64,000 bases of DNA, from the NCBI GenBank assembly GCA_937889225.1, contig CALAST010000108.1:1-64000 (forward strand). The letters run 5' to 3'. Shown here in pieces: positions 42,918 to 51,934 of this stretch. The stretch comes from an uncultured Lachnobacterium sp. (GTDB taxonomy: Bacteria > Bacillota > Clostridia > Lachnospirales > Lachnospiraceae). The notes below the pieces were generated by a model. That model was not told the DNA's origin. It made no database searches and worked only from the letters and a program-made list of their open reading frames with translations. Position 1 is the stretch's first letter; each line of letters opens with the position of its first letter. The translations under genes were made by a program, and so were the position numbers.

Positions 42918-44498
42918 ATGGGCGTTTATTTAAATCCGGGCAATGATGCGTTTCGCATGTCGGTGAATGATGATATTTATGTAGATAAAACAGGATTGAT
43001 TTCTTTTGTTAACAGCAGAATTGACAAAAATAAGCGATTTATTTGTGTAAGTCGTCCTCGACGTTTTGGCAAGTCAATGGCCGCACAAATGATTTCTGCC
43101 TATTATGACAGAGAATGTAATTCAAAAGAATTATTTCATAATCTGGATATTTCAAAAGATCCATCTTTTGAAAAACATCTTAATGCTTATGATGTGTTTT
43201 TCTTAAATATTCAGCAATTTCTAAGCGGAGCCGGTTCCGAAAATAATCTGGTGACTTATTTACAGAACGAAATTCTGAAAGAAGTCAAGATGATATATTC
43301 CGAACATATTTCAGAAGATGAAACACGGCTATCTTCTGCACTTGCAACTATTTTTTCAAAACAAACCAGAAAAAATAAAGGATTCGTTTTTATAATAGAC
43401 GAGTGGGATTGTGTTTTTCGAGAATGTAAAGAGAATCATAAGGCACAAAAGACATATCTTGATTTTTTAAAGGATTTATTTAAAGACAGAACCTACGTAA
43501 AAGCTGCGTATATGACAGGCATTCTTCCAATAAAGAAGTATGGAACACATTCTGCATTAAATATTTTCGATGAGTTTTCCATGACGAAACCAGGAAGAAT
43601 TGCGGAATATGTGGGTTTTACAGAAATGGAAGTTAAAAAGCTTTGTGATGATTACCATTTGGATTTTGCTGAGGCAAAAAGATGGTATGACGGTTATCGT
43701 TTTAAACATGCTGCACATATATATAACCCAAAATCCATTGTGGATGCATTAGTAGAAGAAGATTTTAGAAGTTACTGGACAAGCACAGAAACATATGAAG
43801 CCCTTCAGATTTATATAGAGCTGGATATGTATGGTTTGAGAGAAGCCATTGTTTCTATGCTCAGTAACTCAAGTCTGGAAATTGATACAGGTGCATTTCA
43901 AAATGATATGACATCATTTAAAAGCAGGGATGATGTTTTGACTCTTCTTGTTCATTTAGGTTATCTGGCATTTGATGAAGAAAGACAGTCTGTGTTTATT
44001 CCCAATAAAGAAATACGTGGTGAATTTATTAGAGCAATCAAAAACGGGGAACGTCCTGAGATGGTAAAAGCAATTCAGCAGTCCGAACGATTGATAGAAG
44101 CCACTATCCGTATGGATGAAGCAGAGGTTGCAAGGTTGATAGAAGAAGTCCATAGTGCGAATACTTCTCCAAATTTTTATAATAATGAACAGGCACTTCG
44201 AAGCGTGATACAGTTAGCTTATATTAGTCGTATGGATGACTATGTAACGATTCACGAGCTGCCAAGCGGTTTAGGATATGCAGATTTGTTATTTTTACCA
44301 CGTAAGCATTCGAAAAAACCTGCGATGTTGATTGAGCTAAAATGGAATAAATCTGCAGATGGAGCGATTGCACAAATCAAGAATAAAAAATATATGGAAG
44401 CCATTGTTAATTATGGTGGAGAGATTCTTTTTGTGGGAATCAATTATAATAAAGAATCAAAGGTTCATGAGTGTGTAATTGAAAAGTGTTTTATTTGA
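42918..44498 (+). CDS. AAA-ATPase-like protein with C-terminal PD-(D/E)XK nuclease-like domain
   Basis: 526 residues from the ATG at 42918, chosen because AAAGGG lies 7 nt upstream. The open frame reaches 42888 without a site. VDKTGLISFVNSRI leads to the P-loop SRPRRFGKSMAA (about 42-53). Walker B is FVFIIDEWDCVF (about 155-166). The nuclease-like C-terminus has GLGYADLLFLP and AMLIELKWNKS (D...ExK). It is of the same family as the gene at 6211 but diverged. It is less AT-rich than the three genes before it and lies between the intact P-loop gene and a truncated copy of it. Confidence 0.85.
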   Translation: MGVYLNPGNDAFRMSVNDDIYVDKTGLISFVNSRIDKNKRFICVSRPRRFGKSMAAQMISAYYDRECNSKELFHNLDISKDPSFEKHLNAYDVFFLNIQQFLSGAGSENNLVTYLQNEILKEVKMIYSEHISEDETRLSSALATIFSKQTRKNKGFVFIIDEWDCVFRECKENHKAQKTYLDFLKDLFKDRTYVKAAYMTGILPIKKYGTHSALNIFDEFSMTKPGRIAEYVGFTEMEVKKLCDDYHLDFAEAKRWYDGYRFKHAAHIYNPKSIVDALVEEDFRSYWTSTETYEALQIYIELDMYGLREAIVSMLSNSSLEIDTGAFQNDMTSFKSRDDVLTLLVHLGYLAFDEERQSVFIPNKEIRGEFIRAIKNGERPEMVKAIQQSERLIEATIRMDEAEVARLIEEVHSANTSPNFYNNEQALRSVIQLAYISRMDDYVTIHELPSGLGYADLLFLPRKHSKKPAMLIELKWNKSADGAIAQIKNKKYMEAIVNYGGEILFVGINYNKESKVHECVIEKCFI

Positions 44499-44506
44499 GA
44501 GAATTG

Positions 44507-44578
44507 GATACAACAAATCAATATATCCTATTTGGAAGAAATCCTGAGTATTTGTATTTAACAAAGGAAAATTGGTAA
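44507..44578 (+). pseudogene. Truncated second copy of the mini P-loop ATPase
   Basis: Reads DTTNQYILFGRNPEYLYLTK then ENW and stop. The intact copy at 42670 onward reads DTTNQYIIFGRNPEYLYLTK and ANC. About 90% of the bases match over 72 nt. The stop is created where a long inverted repeat begins. Confidence 0.85.
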
Positions 44579-44654
44579 GTGCTTCCAATGATGTTGTAGA
44601 CAGTATAACAGAGAAGCTGTGATACTGCACTACGTCATCATTGGAAGCACTTAC
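44575..44654. repeat. 80-nt near-perfect hairpin
   Basis: Outer arms of 19 bp are perfect (44575-44593 with 44636-44654, GTAAGTGCTTCC...GGAAGCACTTAC). Inside are GTAG/CTAC, CAGTAT/ATACTG and ACAG/CTGT, each separated by 1-2 mismatches, around a 5-nt loop. About 33 of 37 positions pair. There is no U-run on either side, so it is not a standard terminator. It separates the defence island from the glycan locus. Confidence 0.85.
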
Positions 44655-44661
44655 AATTATA

Positions 44662-45050
44662 TTAGCTTTGATAAGCGTTACAATAAAATTCTTTGTACCA
44701 CTCTGCAAACTTCCGCAACCCATCACGCAAACTTGTATTTGGCTTAAATCCAAAGTCGTGTTCTAATGGCGAGGTATCCGCATAGGTTATAGGCACATCG
44801 CCCGGCTGCATTGGTACAAGTTCTTTGTGTGCTTCAAAATCATAATCCTCCGGCAATACTTTGGCACGAATGAGTTCTTGCTGTAAAATATTCACAAAAT
44901 CCAGTAAATTTTCCGGTTGATTGTTCCCGATATTATAAACTGCGTATGGTGGAATTGGCAAACCATCCTCTCCTATCATTTTTTCAGGAGCTTTTTGCAT
45001 AACACGAATTACGCCCTCCACAATATCATCTACATATCTAAAATTAAATA
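44662..45050 (-). pseudogene. C-terminal fragment of an NAD-dependent sugar epimerase (UDP-glucuronate 4-epimerase-like)
   Basis: The frame reads FRYVDDIVEGVIRVMQKAPE, VYNIGNNQPENLLDFVNIL and PMQPGDVPITYADTSPLEHD, the last 130 residues of a CapI/UDP-glucuronate epimerase. The Rossmann GxxGxxG domain and the YxxxK active site, some 200 residues, are missing. Upstream the sequence passes directly into a broken HAD gene. The open frame reaches 45081, but the extra codons come from that neighbour. It is probably non-functional. Confidence 0.85.
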
Positions 45051-45073
45051 AAAACTTATAGAATACTAATGAA

Positions 45074-45285
45074 TCAACCAAATTGATTATAGAAAAAAGC
45101 GATTCCTATAGTATCAATCTTTTCAGCATAATAATCAACTAATGTATTGAACGTGATGTAGCAATTGCAATCAATATTCCACATTCTTGACATTTTTTAA
45201 GTATTTCTAGTGAATATTCAGAAACATCTCCATTATCATGTAAAAGAGTTTTATCTAAATCTAATGCAATTATGTTAACATCCAT
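45074..45285 (-). pseudogene. HAD-superfamily (Cof-like) hydrolase remnant, frameshifted
   Basis: From an ATG at 45285 (GGAG upstream) it reads NIIALDLDKTLLHDNGDVSE then GILIAIATSRS, the N-terminal DxD motif I and motif II-like region of Cof-type HAD phosphatases, then stops at 45139. In the next frame it continues NTLVDYYAEKIDTIGIAFFY to about 45074. Full members are about 270 residues. Confidence 0.75.
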
Positions 45286-45322
45286 TATTATTCGTTCTCC
45301 TTGATTCTATCAACATACAAAA

Positions 45323-46441
45323 TTATTTTCTTATATACTCCATAAATTTTTCTTTATTTTCTAATGCACTTGTTGTCGGTCTTCCCAAATTTTTTCGTGC
45401 ACCTATGGAACACATAACTTCAATAAAGGTTAATTCATTCCTCTCTTTTGCTAGTATTAATTCATTATCCAACTCTTTAAAACTATGAACCGTTACTACA
45501 TTTGGATAACCACATGATTTCGCAATCCCACACATATCAGCATTTAAGGCAACTGTTGGCATTCCACCGACTGTCTCATGTGCCCCATTATTTATAAGGA
45601 TATGCACAAGATTATTTGGTTGATAAGAACCTATCACCGCCATCGCACCCATATGCATTAAAGCAGCTCCATCTCCATCAATACACCAAATTTTCCTATT
45701 CGGTTGATGGATAGAAACTCCTAATGCAATGGAAGAACTATGTCCCATAGAACCAACCGTCAAGAAATCATATTTATGACTTTGTTCATTCGCTTCTCTT
45801 GCTTCAAATAGTTCTCGACTGGCTTTTCCTGTCGTTGAAATAATTGGGTCTTCTCCTGTTACCTGAATGATATGCTTAATAATATCTTCACGAAGCATTT
45901 TATTTTTGTTTTGATAAGATACTTTACTGTCATAGGATAATGCTCCTTTTCGAATTACAAAGGCCACATTTTTCCCCTTTACAAGAGTATTTTTATACGA
46001 TTTCATTACATCTTGAAGTTCTTCTACTGTTGTATCTTTTCCCACAATAAAAGTTTCTATTCCCATATCTTCTAATAGTCTTAAGGTTATTTCACCTTGA
46101 TAAATATGCTGTGGCTCGTCATGAATTCCAGGCTCTCCTCTCCAACCAATCACAAAAATACATGGAATCGTATACACTTTATCATTTAAAAGTGATGCAA
46201 CCGGATTAATTACATTTCCTTCTCCACTATTTTGCATATAAACAACTGGAATTTTTCCTGTTGCAAGATGATATCCGGCAGCAATAGCTGTACAATTTCC
46301 TTCATTTGCCGCAATAATATGATGTTTTGGGTCTGTGCCGTATGTAGCCATTAAATAATCACATAATGGTTTTAACTGTGAATCCGGTACTCCTGTAAAA
46401 AAATCTGCACCTATTGTTTCAATAAAATGTTCTACTTTCAC
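45323..46441 (-). CDS. aepY: Phosphonopyruvate decarboxylase
   Basis: 372 residues, TPP-dependent. It converts phosphonopyruvate to phosphonoacetaldehyde, the step that pulls the unfavourable PEP mutase reaction forward. Seen: GADFFTGVPDSQLKPLCDYL and AANEGNCTAIAAGYHLATGK (TPP glutamate region), GWRGEPGIHDEPQH, and the TPP/Mg site CIDGDGAALMHMGAM ending ILINNGAHET. It starts at a GTG that overlaps the stop of the dehydrogenase gene by 4 nt (GTGA), with GAGGAGA upstream. Confidence 0.95.
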   Translation of the reverse strand: MKVEHFIETIGADFFTGVPDSQLKPLCDYLMATYGTDPKHHIIAANEGNCTAIAAGYHLATGKIPVVYMQNSGEGNVINPVASLLNDKVYTIPCIFVIGWRGEPGIHDEPQHIYQGEITLRLLEDMGIETFIVGKDTTVEELQDVMKSYKNTLVKGKNVAFVIRKGALSYDSKVSYQNKNKMLREDIIKHIIQVTGEDPIISTTGKASRELFEAREANEQSHKYDFLTVGSMGHSSSIALGVSIHQPNRKIWCIDGDGAALMHMGAMAVIGSYQPNNLVHILINNGAHETVGGMPTVALNADMCGIAKSCGYPNVVTVHSFKELDNELILAKERNELTFIEVMCSIGARKNLGRPTTSALENKEKFMEYIRK

Positions 46442-47496
46442 TTTATAATCTCCTCATATATAGATTTTATGGCTTCTGTATCCAAGTTAACCGGATTATT
46501 TTTTAATCTGACAGGATTAACTGATACACTCAATAATTCGATATCTTCTTCTCTATTTTCAGAAACAGGTGTTGTCATCTCCAATTTTTCCATCAAATCC
46601 TCAAACCAAGATACATCCACAACAATTTTATCAAAAATATCACTTAAATATTCTTGTCCCCTATTATCTATACATTTTTCCATATGACTTAACATATACC
46701 GCCAGACTACTGGAAGACAAACTGCTACAGCATGTCCATGAGGAAACCCATATATAGAAGTTATTTTATAACTCATGGCATGAGCTGCCGTTGTTGCTGT
46801 AATATTGATTGCACGACCTGCATAGTTTGCTGCTTCCATAATTTTTTCAGCCGACTCTAATGTATTATCTTTTATATATTCTTCCCAATTTTCTTTTATA
46901 AGTTCTATAGCTTTACGACTATATTCCTTGCTTTCGTCCGTACTATTAACAGACCACCATGATTCAATACCTTGGCAAAGAGCATCCAACATAGTACATT
47001 TCTTTTGATAAACAGGCAAAGTCTTTAATACCGACGGCTCAAGAACTGCAATATTAGGAACAATACTCGGATGAGAGATAGACTGCTTTAATCCCTCATA
47101 ATAAATAACTGCATGACAGGTTGATTCTGACCCGGTTCCTGCTGTGGTTGGTATGGCGATAAGTGGAATCTCTGAATCAAACATTTTTTGTTGTAAATAA
47201 TGAACAGAATGATTCATCTTAGAATATAACTTAATACATTTTGCTACATCAATAGCACTACCACCACCAACTGCAACTATTAATTCACACGCATTATCAT
47301 TAAATATCTTAACACCCTCTACCACCTGTTCATATAATGGATTCGGAGTAAAATCTGAAAATACAATATGAGAAGTATTTTCAAAAAAAGTCTTAATATC
47401 TAAAAATGAATAAGAACTATCCTTTACAAGCAAAAACTTTTTTCCTGCTATATCTTCTTTTATACTTTCAATGCCTTTTACAATTCTTTGGTTCAT
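46438..47496 (-). CDS. Iron-containing alcohol dehydrogenase, probable phosphonoacetaldehyde reductase
   Basis: 352 residues of the group III Fe-ADH family. NAD(P)-binding VAVGGGSAIDVAKC and IPTTAGTGSESTCHAVI; metal ligands in LDALCQGIES (Asp), AAHAMSYKI (His) and YGFPHGHAVAV (two His). Its place between the PEP mutase and phosphonopyruvate decarboxylase genes indicates reduction of phosphonoacetaldehyde to 2-hydroxyethylphosphonate, as for PhpC-type reductases. No aminotransferase for 2-aminoethylphosphonate is present, so the hydroxy route is favoured. The family alone would not tell the substrate. Confidence 0.85.
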   Translation of the reverse strand: MNQRIVKGIESIKEDIAGKKFLLVKDSSYSFLDIKTFFENTSHIVFSDFTPNPLYEQVVEGVKIFNDNACELIVAVGGGSAIDVAKCIKLYSKMNHSVHYLQQKMFDSEIPLIAIPTTAGTGSESTCHAVIYYEGLKQSISHPSIVPNIAVLEPSVLKTLPVYQKKCTMLDALCQGIESWWSVNSTDESKEYSRKAIELIKENWEEYIKDNTLESAEKIMEAANYAGRAINITATTAAHAMSYKITSIYGFPHGHAVAVCLPVVWRYMLSHMEKCIDNRGQEYLSDIFDKIVVDVSWFEDLMEKLEMTTPVSENREEDIELLSVSVNPVRLKNNPVNLDTEAIKSIYEEIIK

Positions 47497-47545
47497 TCTG
47501 TGCCTTTCTTTAATTATAGTTACATTCTATATTTTTGTTTTTTAA

Positions 47546-49555
47546 CTATTCTTCCGGAATCAGATTAATAATCTCTTTAATCGGCATACAAACATCATCG
47601 CACTCTTTTGCTCTATGATTTTCGAGAATAAGTTTGGCTGCATTCTGCATTGCCGGAAAACTGGTTCTTGTGAGCTGATTGGCATAAATGATTACATTTG
47701 CTCCAAGTTCTTTCCATTCTTCTTCATAAATCGTATTAAAAGAAGTTGGGACAAGAACAATTGGTGTAACCGCATCTTTTTCACGGAATTTTTGAATAAA
47801 TTCCTTAATCTCAGAAGGGTCTTTTTTTCGACTGTGAATCATAATAGCATCCGCCCCTGCTTCTGCAAAAGCAAATGCACGTGTTAAAGCATCTTCCATG
47901 CCTCGCTCAAGAATTAAGCTCTCAATTCTTGCACAAATCATAAAGTCTTTTGTCTTTTGTGCTTTTTTTCCTGCAATAATCTTCGCACAGAAATTTTCAA
48001 TACTGTCCTGTGTCTGCTCTACTTCCGTTCCAAATAGACTGTTTTTCTTAAGTCCTGTCTTGTCTTCAATAATAACCATTGAAACACCCATACGTTCTAA
48101 TGAGCGAACTGTATATACAAAATGTTCTGTCAATCCACCAGTATCACCATCAAAAATAATCGGTTTTGTTGTAACTTCCATAATATCGTCAATCGTACGG
48201 AAACGGGATGTCATATCTACAAGCTCAATATCAGGTTTCCCCTTTGCTGTAGAATCACAAAGAGAAGACACCCACATAGCATCAAACTGATAGGTTTTTC
48301 CATCCTGAAGAACCGTTGTCTTTTCAGCAATCAATCCGGTAATACCGGAATGTGCTTCAATGGCATTAATACAACCTTTCATATTAATAAGTTTTTTTAA
48401 TCTTCCACGACGATAATCCGGCATAGATAATTGTGCACGGCTTTGTTTTTCTAAAATATCGTATTTTTCTTCTTTTGAATATGGATACTCCACAAGTTGT
48501 CCACCATATTCTGCAAGAATAGAAACCACCTCATCACGAATCGGCTTCTGGAATCCTTCTCTCCAATCATCACCATGTACAACATAAGTAGGTTGAAGTT
48601 CATGAAGTATTTCCTTATAAGAAAGTGTTTTCTGTTCTACCACTTTATCTATACCTGAAATATTCTCAAAAAGGCTTTTTCTTTCTTCAAAAGGCATAAG
48701 TGGGAAACGTTTATAAGAAGATACCGCATCATCGGACAGCACACCCACAATCAGTTTTCCTAATTTGGCAGCTTTATGTATAATAGCAATATGCCCTGAA
48801 TGAACCATATCTGTTGAAAAACACATATAAACCGTACGTTTCTCTATCTCTGAAAGACGAGATTTCACTACTGCCAAATCTTCCTGCGTGTCAATCTCTG
48901 TACAAAGACGCTCTTTCACATCATATGCTTCAAGTTCAATTTTATCCGTTATCTCATTTAGTGCTTTTTCCGCATAACATTTACGGTCATCTTTTTCACA
49001 AAATTCACAAATTTTATCCAACCATATATTCCAATCTGCTGAGTTTAATTTATAAAGTGCTTGTGCTTCCATAGCGGAATCAAAAAACTCAATTCCAACA
49101 GCCTTTACATTTCCATCTTTTACCACCGCTTTGAAATCCTTGTCCGGTAAAGCAATTGTAGAAGAAACTTTCATACAGCTTTTTTTATTGTTAACAATTT
49201 CTTCCAGTACGGAATACTCAAATACAACGTCTCCATGCATAAGAACAATATCGTCATCCATTAAGGATTCTCTTGCACAATAAATAGAGTAGATATAATT
49301 CGTCTCTGCATAAAGTGGATTGTTAACAAAAGTATAATGTAGTGGTAAATTTAATGAATTACAATAATTCACAAGCACAGAATTAAAGTATCCGGTAGTC
49401 ATAACTACCTCTTTGATACCGATATCTGAAATTAATTTCAGCTGGCGGCTAAGTATTGTATCTTTATTAGAGATTTCCGTCATACATTTTGGTTGTTCGG
49501 AAGTTAGGATGCCCATGCGGCTACCTGTTCCGGAGTTTAAAATTAATGCTTTCAA
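47546..49555 (-). CDS. Three-domain phosphonate enzyme: nucleotidyltransferase, cytidylyltransferase-like and PEP mutase
   Basis: 669 residues, starting at a TTG (49555) with AGGAGG 8 nt upstream. Residues 1-240: sugar-NTP-transferase fold (LNSGTGSRMGILTSEQPKCM, MHGDVVF). Residues about 243-385: cytidylyltransferase-like with the HxGH motif in DMVHSGHIAIIHKAAKLG. Residues about 393-669: PEP phosphomutase with the diagnostic EDKTGLKKNSLFG (EDKxxxxxNS) and FDGDTGG. The mutase turns PEP into phosphonopyruvate. One of the other domains probably makes a CMP-phosphonate for transfer to a glycan. Having two nucleotidyltransferase types fused to the mutase is notable. Confidence 0.9.
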   Translation of the reverse strand: MKALILNSGTGSRMGILTSEQPKCMTEISNKDTILSRQLKLISDIGIKEVVMTTGYFNSVLVNYCNSLNLPLHYTFVNNPLYAETNYIYSIYCARESLMDDDIVLMHGDVVFEYSVLEEIVNNKKSCMKVSSTIALPDKDFKAVVKDGNVKAVGIEFFDSAMEAQALYKLNSADWNIWLDKICEFCEKDDRKCYAEKALNEITDKIELEAYDVKERLCTEIDTQEDLAVVKSRLSEIEKRTVYMCFSTDMVHSGHIAIIHKAAKLGKLIVGVLSDDAVSSYKRFPLMPFEERKSLFENISGIDKVVEQKTLSYKEILHELQPTYVVHGDDWREGFQKPIRDEVVSILAEYGGQLVEYPYSKEEKYDILEKQSRAQLSMPDYRRGRLKKLINMKGCINAIEAHSGITGLIAEKTTVLQDGKTYQFDAMWVSSLCDSTAKGKPDIELVDMTSRFRTIDDIMEVTTKPIIFDGDTGGLTEHFVYTVRSLERMGVSMVIIEDKTGLKKNSLFGTEVEQTQDSIENFCAKIIAGKKAQKTKDFMICARIESLILERGMEDALTRAFAFAEAGADAIMIHSRKKDPSEIKEFIQKFREKDAVTPIVLVPTSFNTIYEEEWKELGANVIIYANQLTRTSFPAMQNAAKLILENHRAKECDDVCMPIKEIINLIPEE

Positions 49556-49643
49556 TATGTATTCCTCCTAATTTTAATATTGTTATATCTGTTACTTTTT
49601 TATCTTTCAAGCTTTGACTTAATTACATACTATAATCAATTTT

Positions 49644-50486
49644 TTAAATTGTTTCTTTTTTCATAGCCATGTATTCTTGATAATCATGTTGCAAATCCAA
49701 TATTAATGGATGATGTTTCCAAATTCGTTCTTCTTTTGGTGGTAGTTGCATATAATTACCAAAATATTTTTTTAAGAAATGTTCCAAATTTTCTATACAC
49801 ATAAATTCATCATTTTCAAATTCTATATAACTATAATTTGAAAATAAGTCACTATCAAATAAACATTGCATAAATTTTACTGTTTCAATAACTGCTAATG
49901 GCATTGTCTTATCATCATTAAATTTTGTTACTTTCTTTAATAATTTTTTTCTCTTTAACTTTCTTTTTTCTTTATTTGTCATCTGCAATAATATACTCGA
50001 AATTGTATATACTATAATATTACACTTTGGTGGTACAAATTCTCTACAATATAATTGATATCTCATACAATCCCAATAATAAAATAAGCGAACTACTTTA
50101 TTTTTTGGAACTCTATCAACTGGAAAAATATCAATAAAAATACCTGTATGAATTTTGTGTGGATTTTCACTTCCTTGCAAAAAAATTGTATGTTCTTTTC
50201 GAATTTTAGTAAATCCTCTCGTATAATCTGATTCTGTATCTTTATTTTGTAAAAAATATCCCTTTGGATTTTCTTTTTTCCATGCTTCTAAAAATCTATC
50301 ATATTCACTTCTTAACATAAAAACATCTAAATCATCATCCCAAGGAATAAAACCTTTATGTCTGACCGCACCTAACAATGTACCTGCAAATAATGAATAT
50401 TCTATATCGTATTTTTCACATATCATATTAAATAATTTAAGCATTTCTAACATTTCAAGTTGAAGGTTTCTAAGCAAATTGTTCAT
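49644..50486 (-). CDS. LicD-family transferase (1)
   Basis: 280 residues. The LicD signature is complete: CEKYDIEYSLFAGTLLGAVR then HKGFIPWDDDLDVFM, with the DDD metal motif, and a C-terminal KYFGNYMQLPPKEER. LicD proteins move phosphocholine or related groups from CDP- or CMP-activated donors onto cell-surface glycans. Next to phosphonate genes the donor is likely CMP-hydroxyethylphosphonate. GGAG just precedes the ATG and the gene follows the flippase by 2 bp. Confidence 0.9.
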   Translation of the reverse strand: MNNLLRNLQLEMLEMLKLFNMICEKYDIEYSLFAGTLLGAVRHKGFIPWDDDLDVFMLRSEYDRFLEAWKKENPKGYFLQNKDTESDYTRGFTKIRKEHTIFLQGSENPHKIHTGIFIDIFPVDRVPKNKVVRLFYYWDCMRYQLYCREFVPPKCNIIVYTISSILLQMTNKEKRKLKRKKLLKKVTKFNDDKTMPLAVIETVKFMQCLFDSDLFSNYSYIEFENDEFMCIENLEHFLKKYFGNYMQLPPKEERIWKHHPLILDLQHDYQEYMAMKKETI

Positions 50487-50488
50487 TT

Positions 50489-51922
50489 TTAACTCTCCAA
50501 TCTATTTCTTACTTTCTTAAACAGCATGACAACCCAACTATCTCTTAATAAGAACTCCATTACAAAATAAACTACTATTCCAACACATGTAATTATCAGA
50601 ATCTGCATTAAAAGAGTTCCCTTTATGACTTTTTTTACAATCATTAATATGAGCAACATTATAAATGTACTAATAAAACACTTACTATTTTCCATTTCAA
50701 AAACAACCGCATTCATAGTCTTTTTATAATAAATAATTGATAATAACATAACTACAAACTCAGAAATTAAAGAAGCAACTATCGCCCCACCTGCCCCAAA
50801 ATATGGAATAAATACTGCATCAAAAAAAAGATTTAAAATCACACCTATTAATACATATTTTATAAGTAAATTTTCCTTATTAGTTGCCATAAGATACTGA
50901 CTACAAAAAATATTATTTAAAGCAATAATAACAATAAGTGGTGTCGAAAGAGGAAGTAGCTCATTTAAAATCAAATATTGTTCTCCAAAAAACCATGGAA
51001 CAAATACATCTGAAATACAAATAATTCCCCCAATTACAGGAACTCCAATATGTATTACAAATGTTACTATTTCTTTCATTAATCTTTTTACATTATTAAA
51101 GTCCCCTTCATGATAACTTATAACCAGTCTAGAAAAAGATACTGTCCCTATCGAATACACTACTGAAACCAAAACATTTATAATCTTAAAAGTTTGATAG
51201 TAATAACCCACTTCCTCCATCTTAGATATCCACCCCAACATTGTTTTATCTATAATGGTATATAATGATTTAAGTAATGTTGGAATAAGAAGAAGAATTG
51301 CAGATATCATATAGTCCTTTATCTCAATTATTGTCAACTTAGGTATTCTCCATCTTATTCCCAATTTATAGAACATGAGAAAGTTCCCAAAAACATTTGG
51401 AAGCCCCATGCAAACAATATACTTCAAAAGAACATTTTCGCCTCTCACACATATGAAAAGTAAAATTAAATTAATTAATTTATAAAATATACTTCTTACT
51501 GTAATACGTTTAAAATCTTCAATTCCAACATAATACCAAGAAATATCAAACACTACAGCAATTAAATTTATTCCTTGAAGAATATATATACTTGGTTTCC
51601 CCATGAAATTTGGTACAAACAAAAAATAAAATAAATTTACTAAAAAACCAAATACTAAACGTATTAAAAAAATTTTCAAAAAAATATTTTCACGTTCTTC
51701 TTTTTTCTTAATTTTTGCTATTTCTTTTCTTCCAAGATATTGAAATCCCAACTCTGCTGTAAGTGTAAAATATGTAACAATATTCATTGAGTAACTATAT
51801 AATCCCAAATCCTCTGCTGTCATTACTCGTGATACATATGGAACAGCAATTAAGGGCAAAAGAACAATAACTACTTCTCTTAGCATATCATATACATAAT
51901 TTTTTAAAATTTTTTTATCCAT
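50489..51922 (-). CDS. Wzx-like oligosaccharide flippase
   Basis: 477 residues with about 12-14 hydrophobic helices. The N-terminus KNYVYDMLREVVIVLLPLIA then VPYVSRVMTAEDLGLYSYS is typical of polysaccharide flippases of the MATE-like RfbX/Wzx family, and ELGFQYLGRKEIA is a common motif. It would turn the lipid-linked repeat unit to the outer face of the membrane. The gene is very AT-rich, as is usual for the serotype-specific centre of such loci. Confidence 0.9.
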   Translation of the reverse strand: MDKKILKNYVYDMLREVVIVLLPLIAVPYVSRVMTAEDLGLYSYSMNIVTYFTLTAELGFQYLGRKEIAKIKKKEERENIFLKIFLIRLVFGFLVNLFYFLFVPNFMGKPSIYILQGINLIAVVFDISWYYVGIEDFKRITVRSIFYKLINLILLFICVRGENVLLKYIVCMGLPNVFGNFLMFYKLGIRWRIPKLTIIEIKDYMISAILLLIPTLLKSLYTIIDKTMLGWISKMEEVGYYYQTFKIINVLVSVVYSIGTVSFSRLVISYHEGDFNNVKRLMKEIVTFVIHIGVPVIGGIICISDVFVPWFFGEQYLILNELLPLSTPLIVIIALNNIFCSQYLMATNKENLLIKYVLIGVILNLFFDAVFIPYFGAGGAIVASLISEFVVMLLSIIYYKKTMNAVVFEMENSKCFISTFIMLLILMIVKKVIKGTLLMQILIITCVGIVVYFVMEFLLRDSWVVMLFKKVRNRLES

Positions 51923-51934
51923 AATTTTAATCTC

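Noticed and set aside
47898..48290. 130-codon plus-strand frame opposite the PEP mutase fusion
   Set aside because: It is antisense to conserved catalytic sequence and lacks a start signal.
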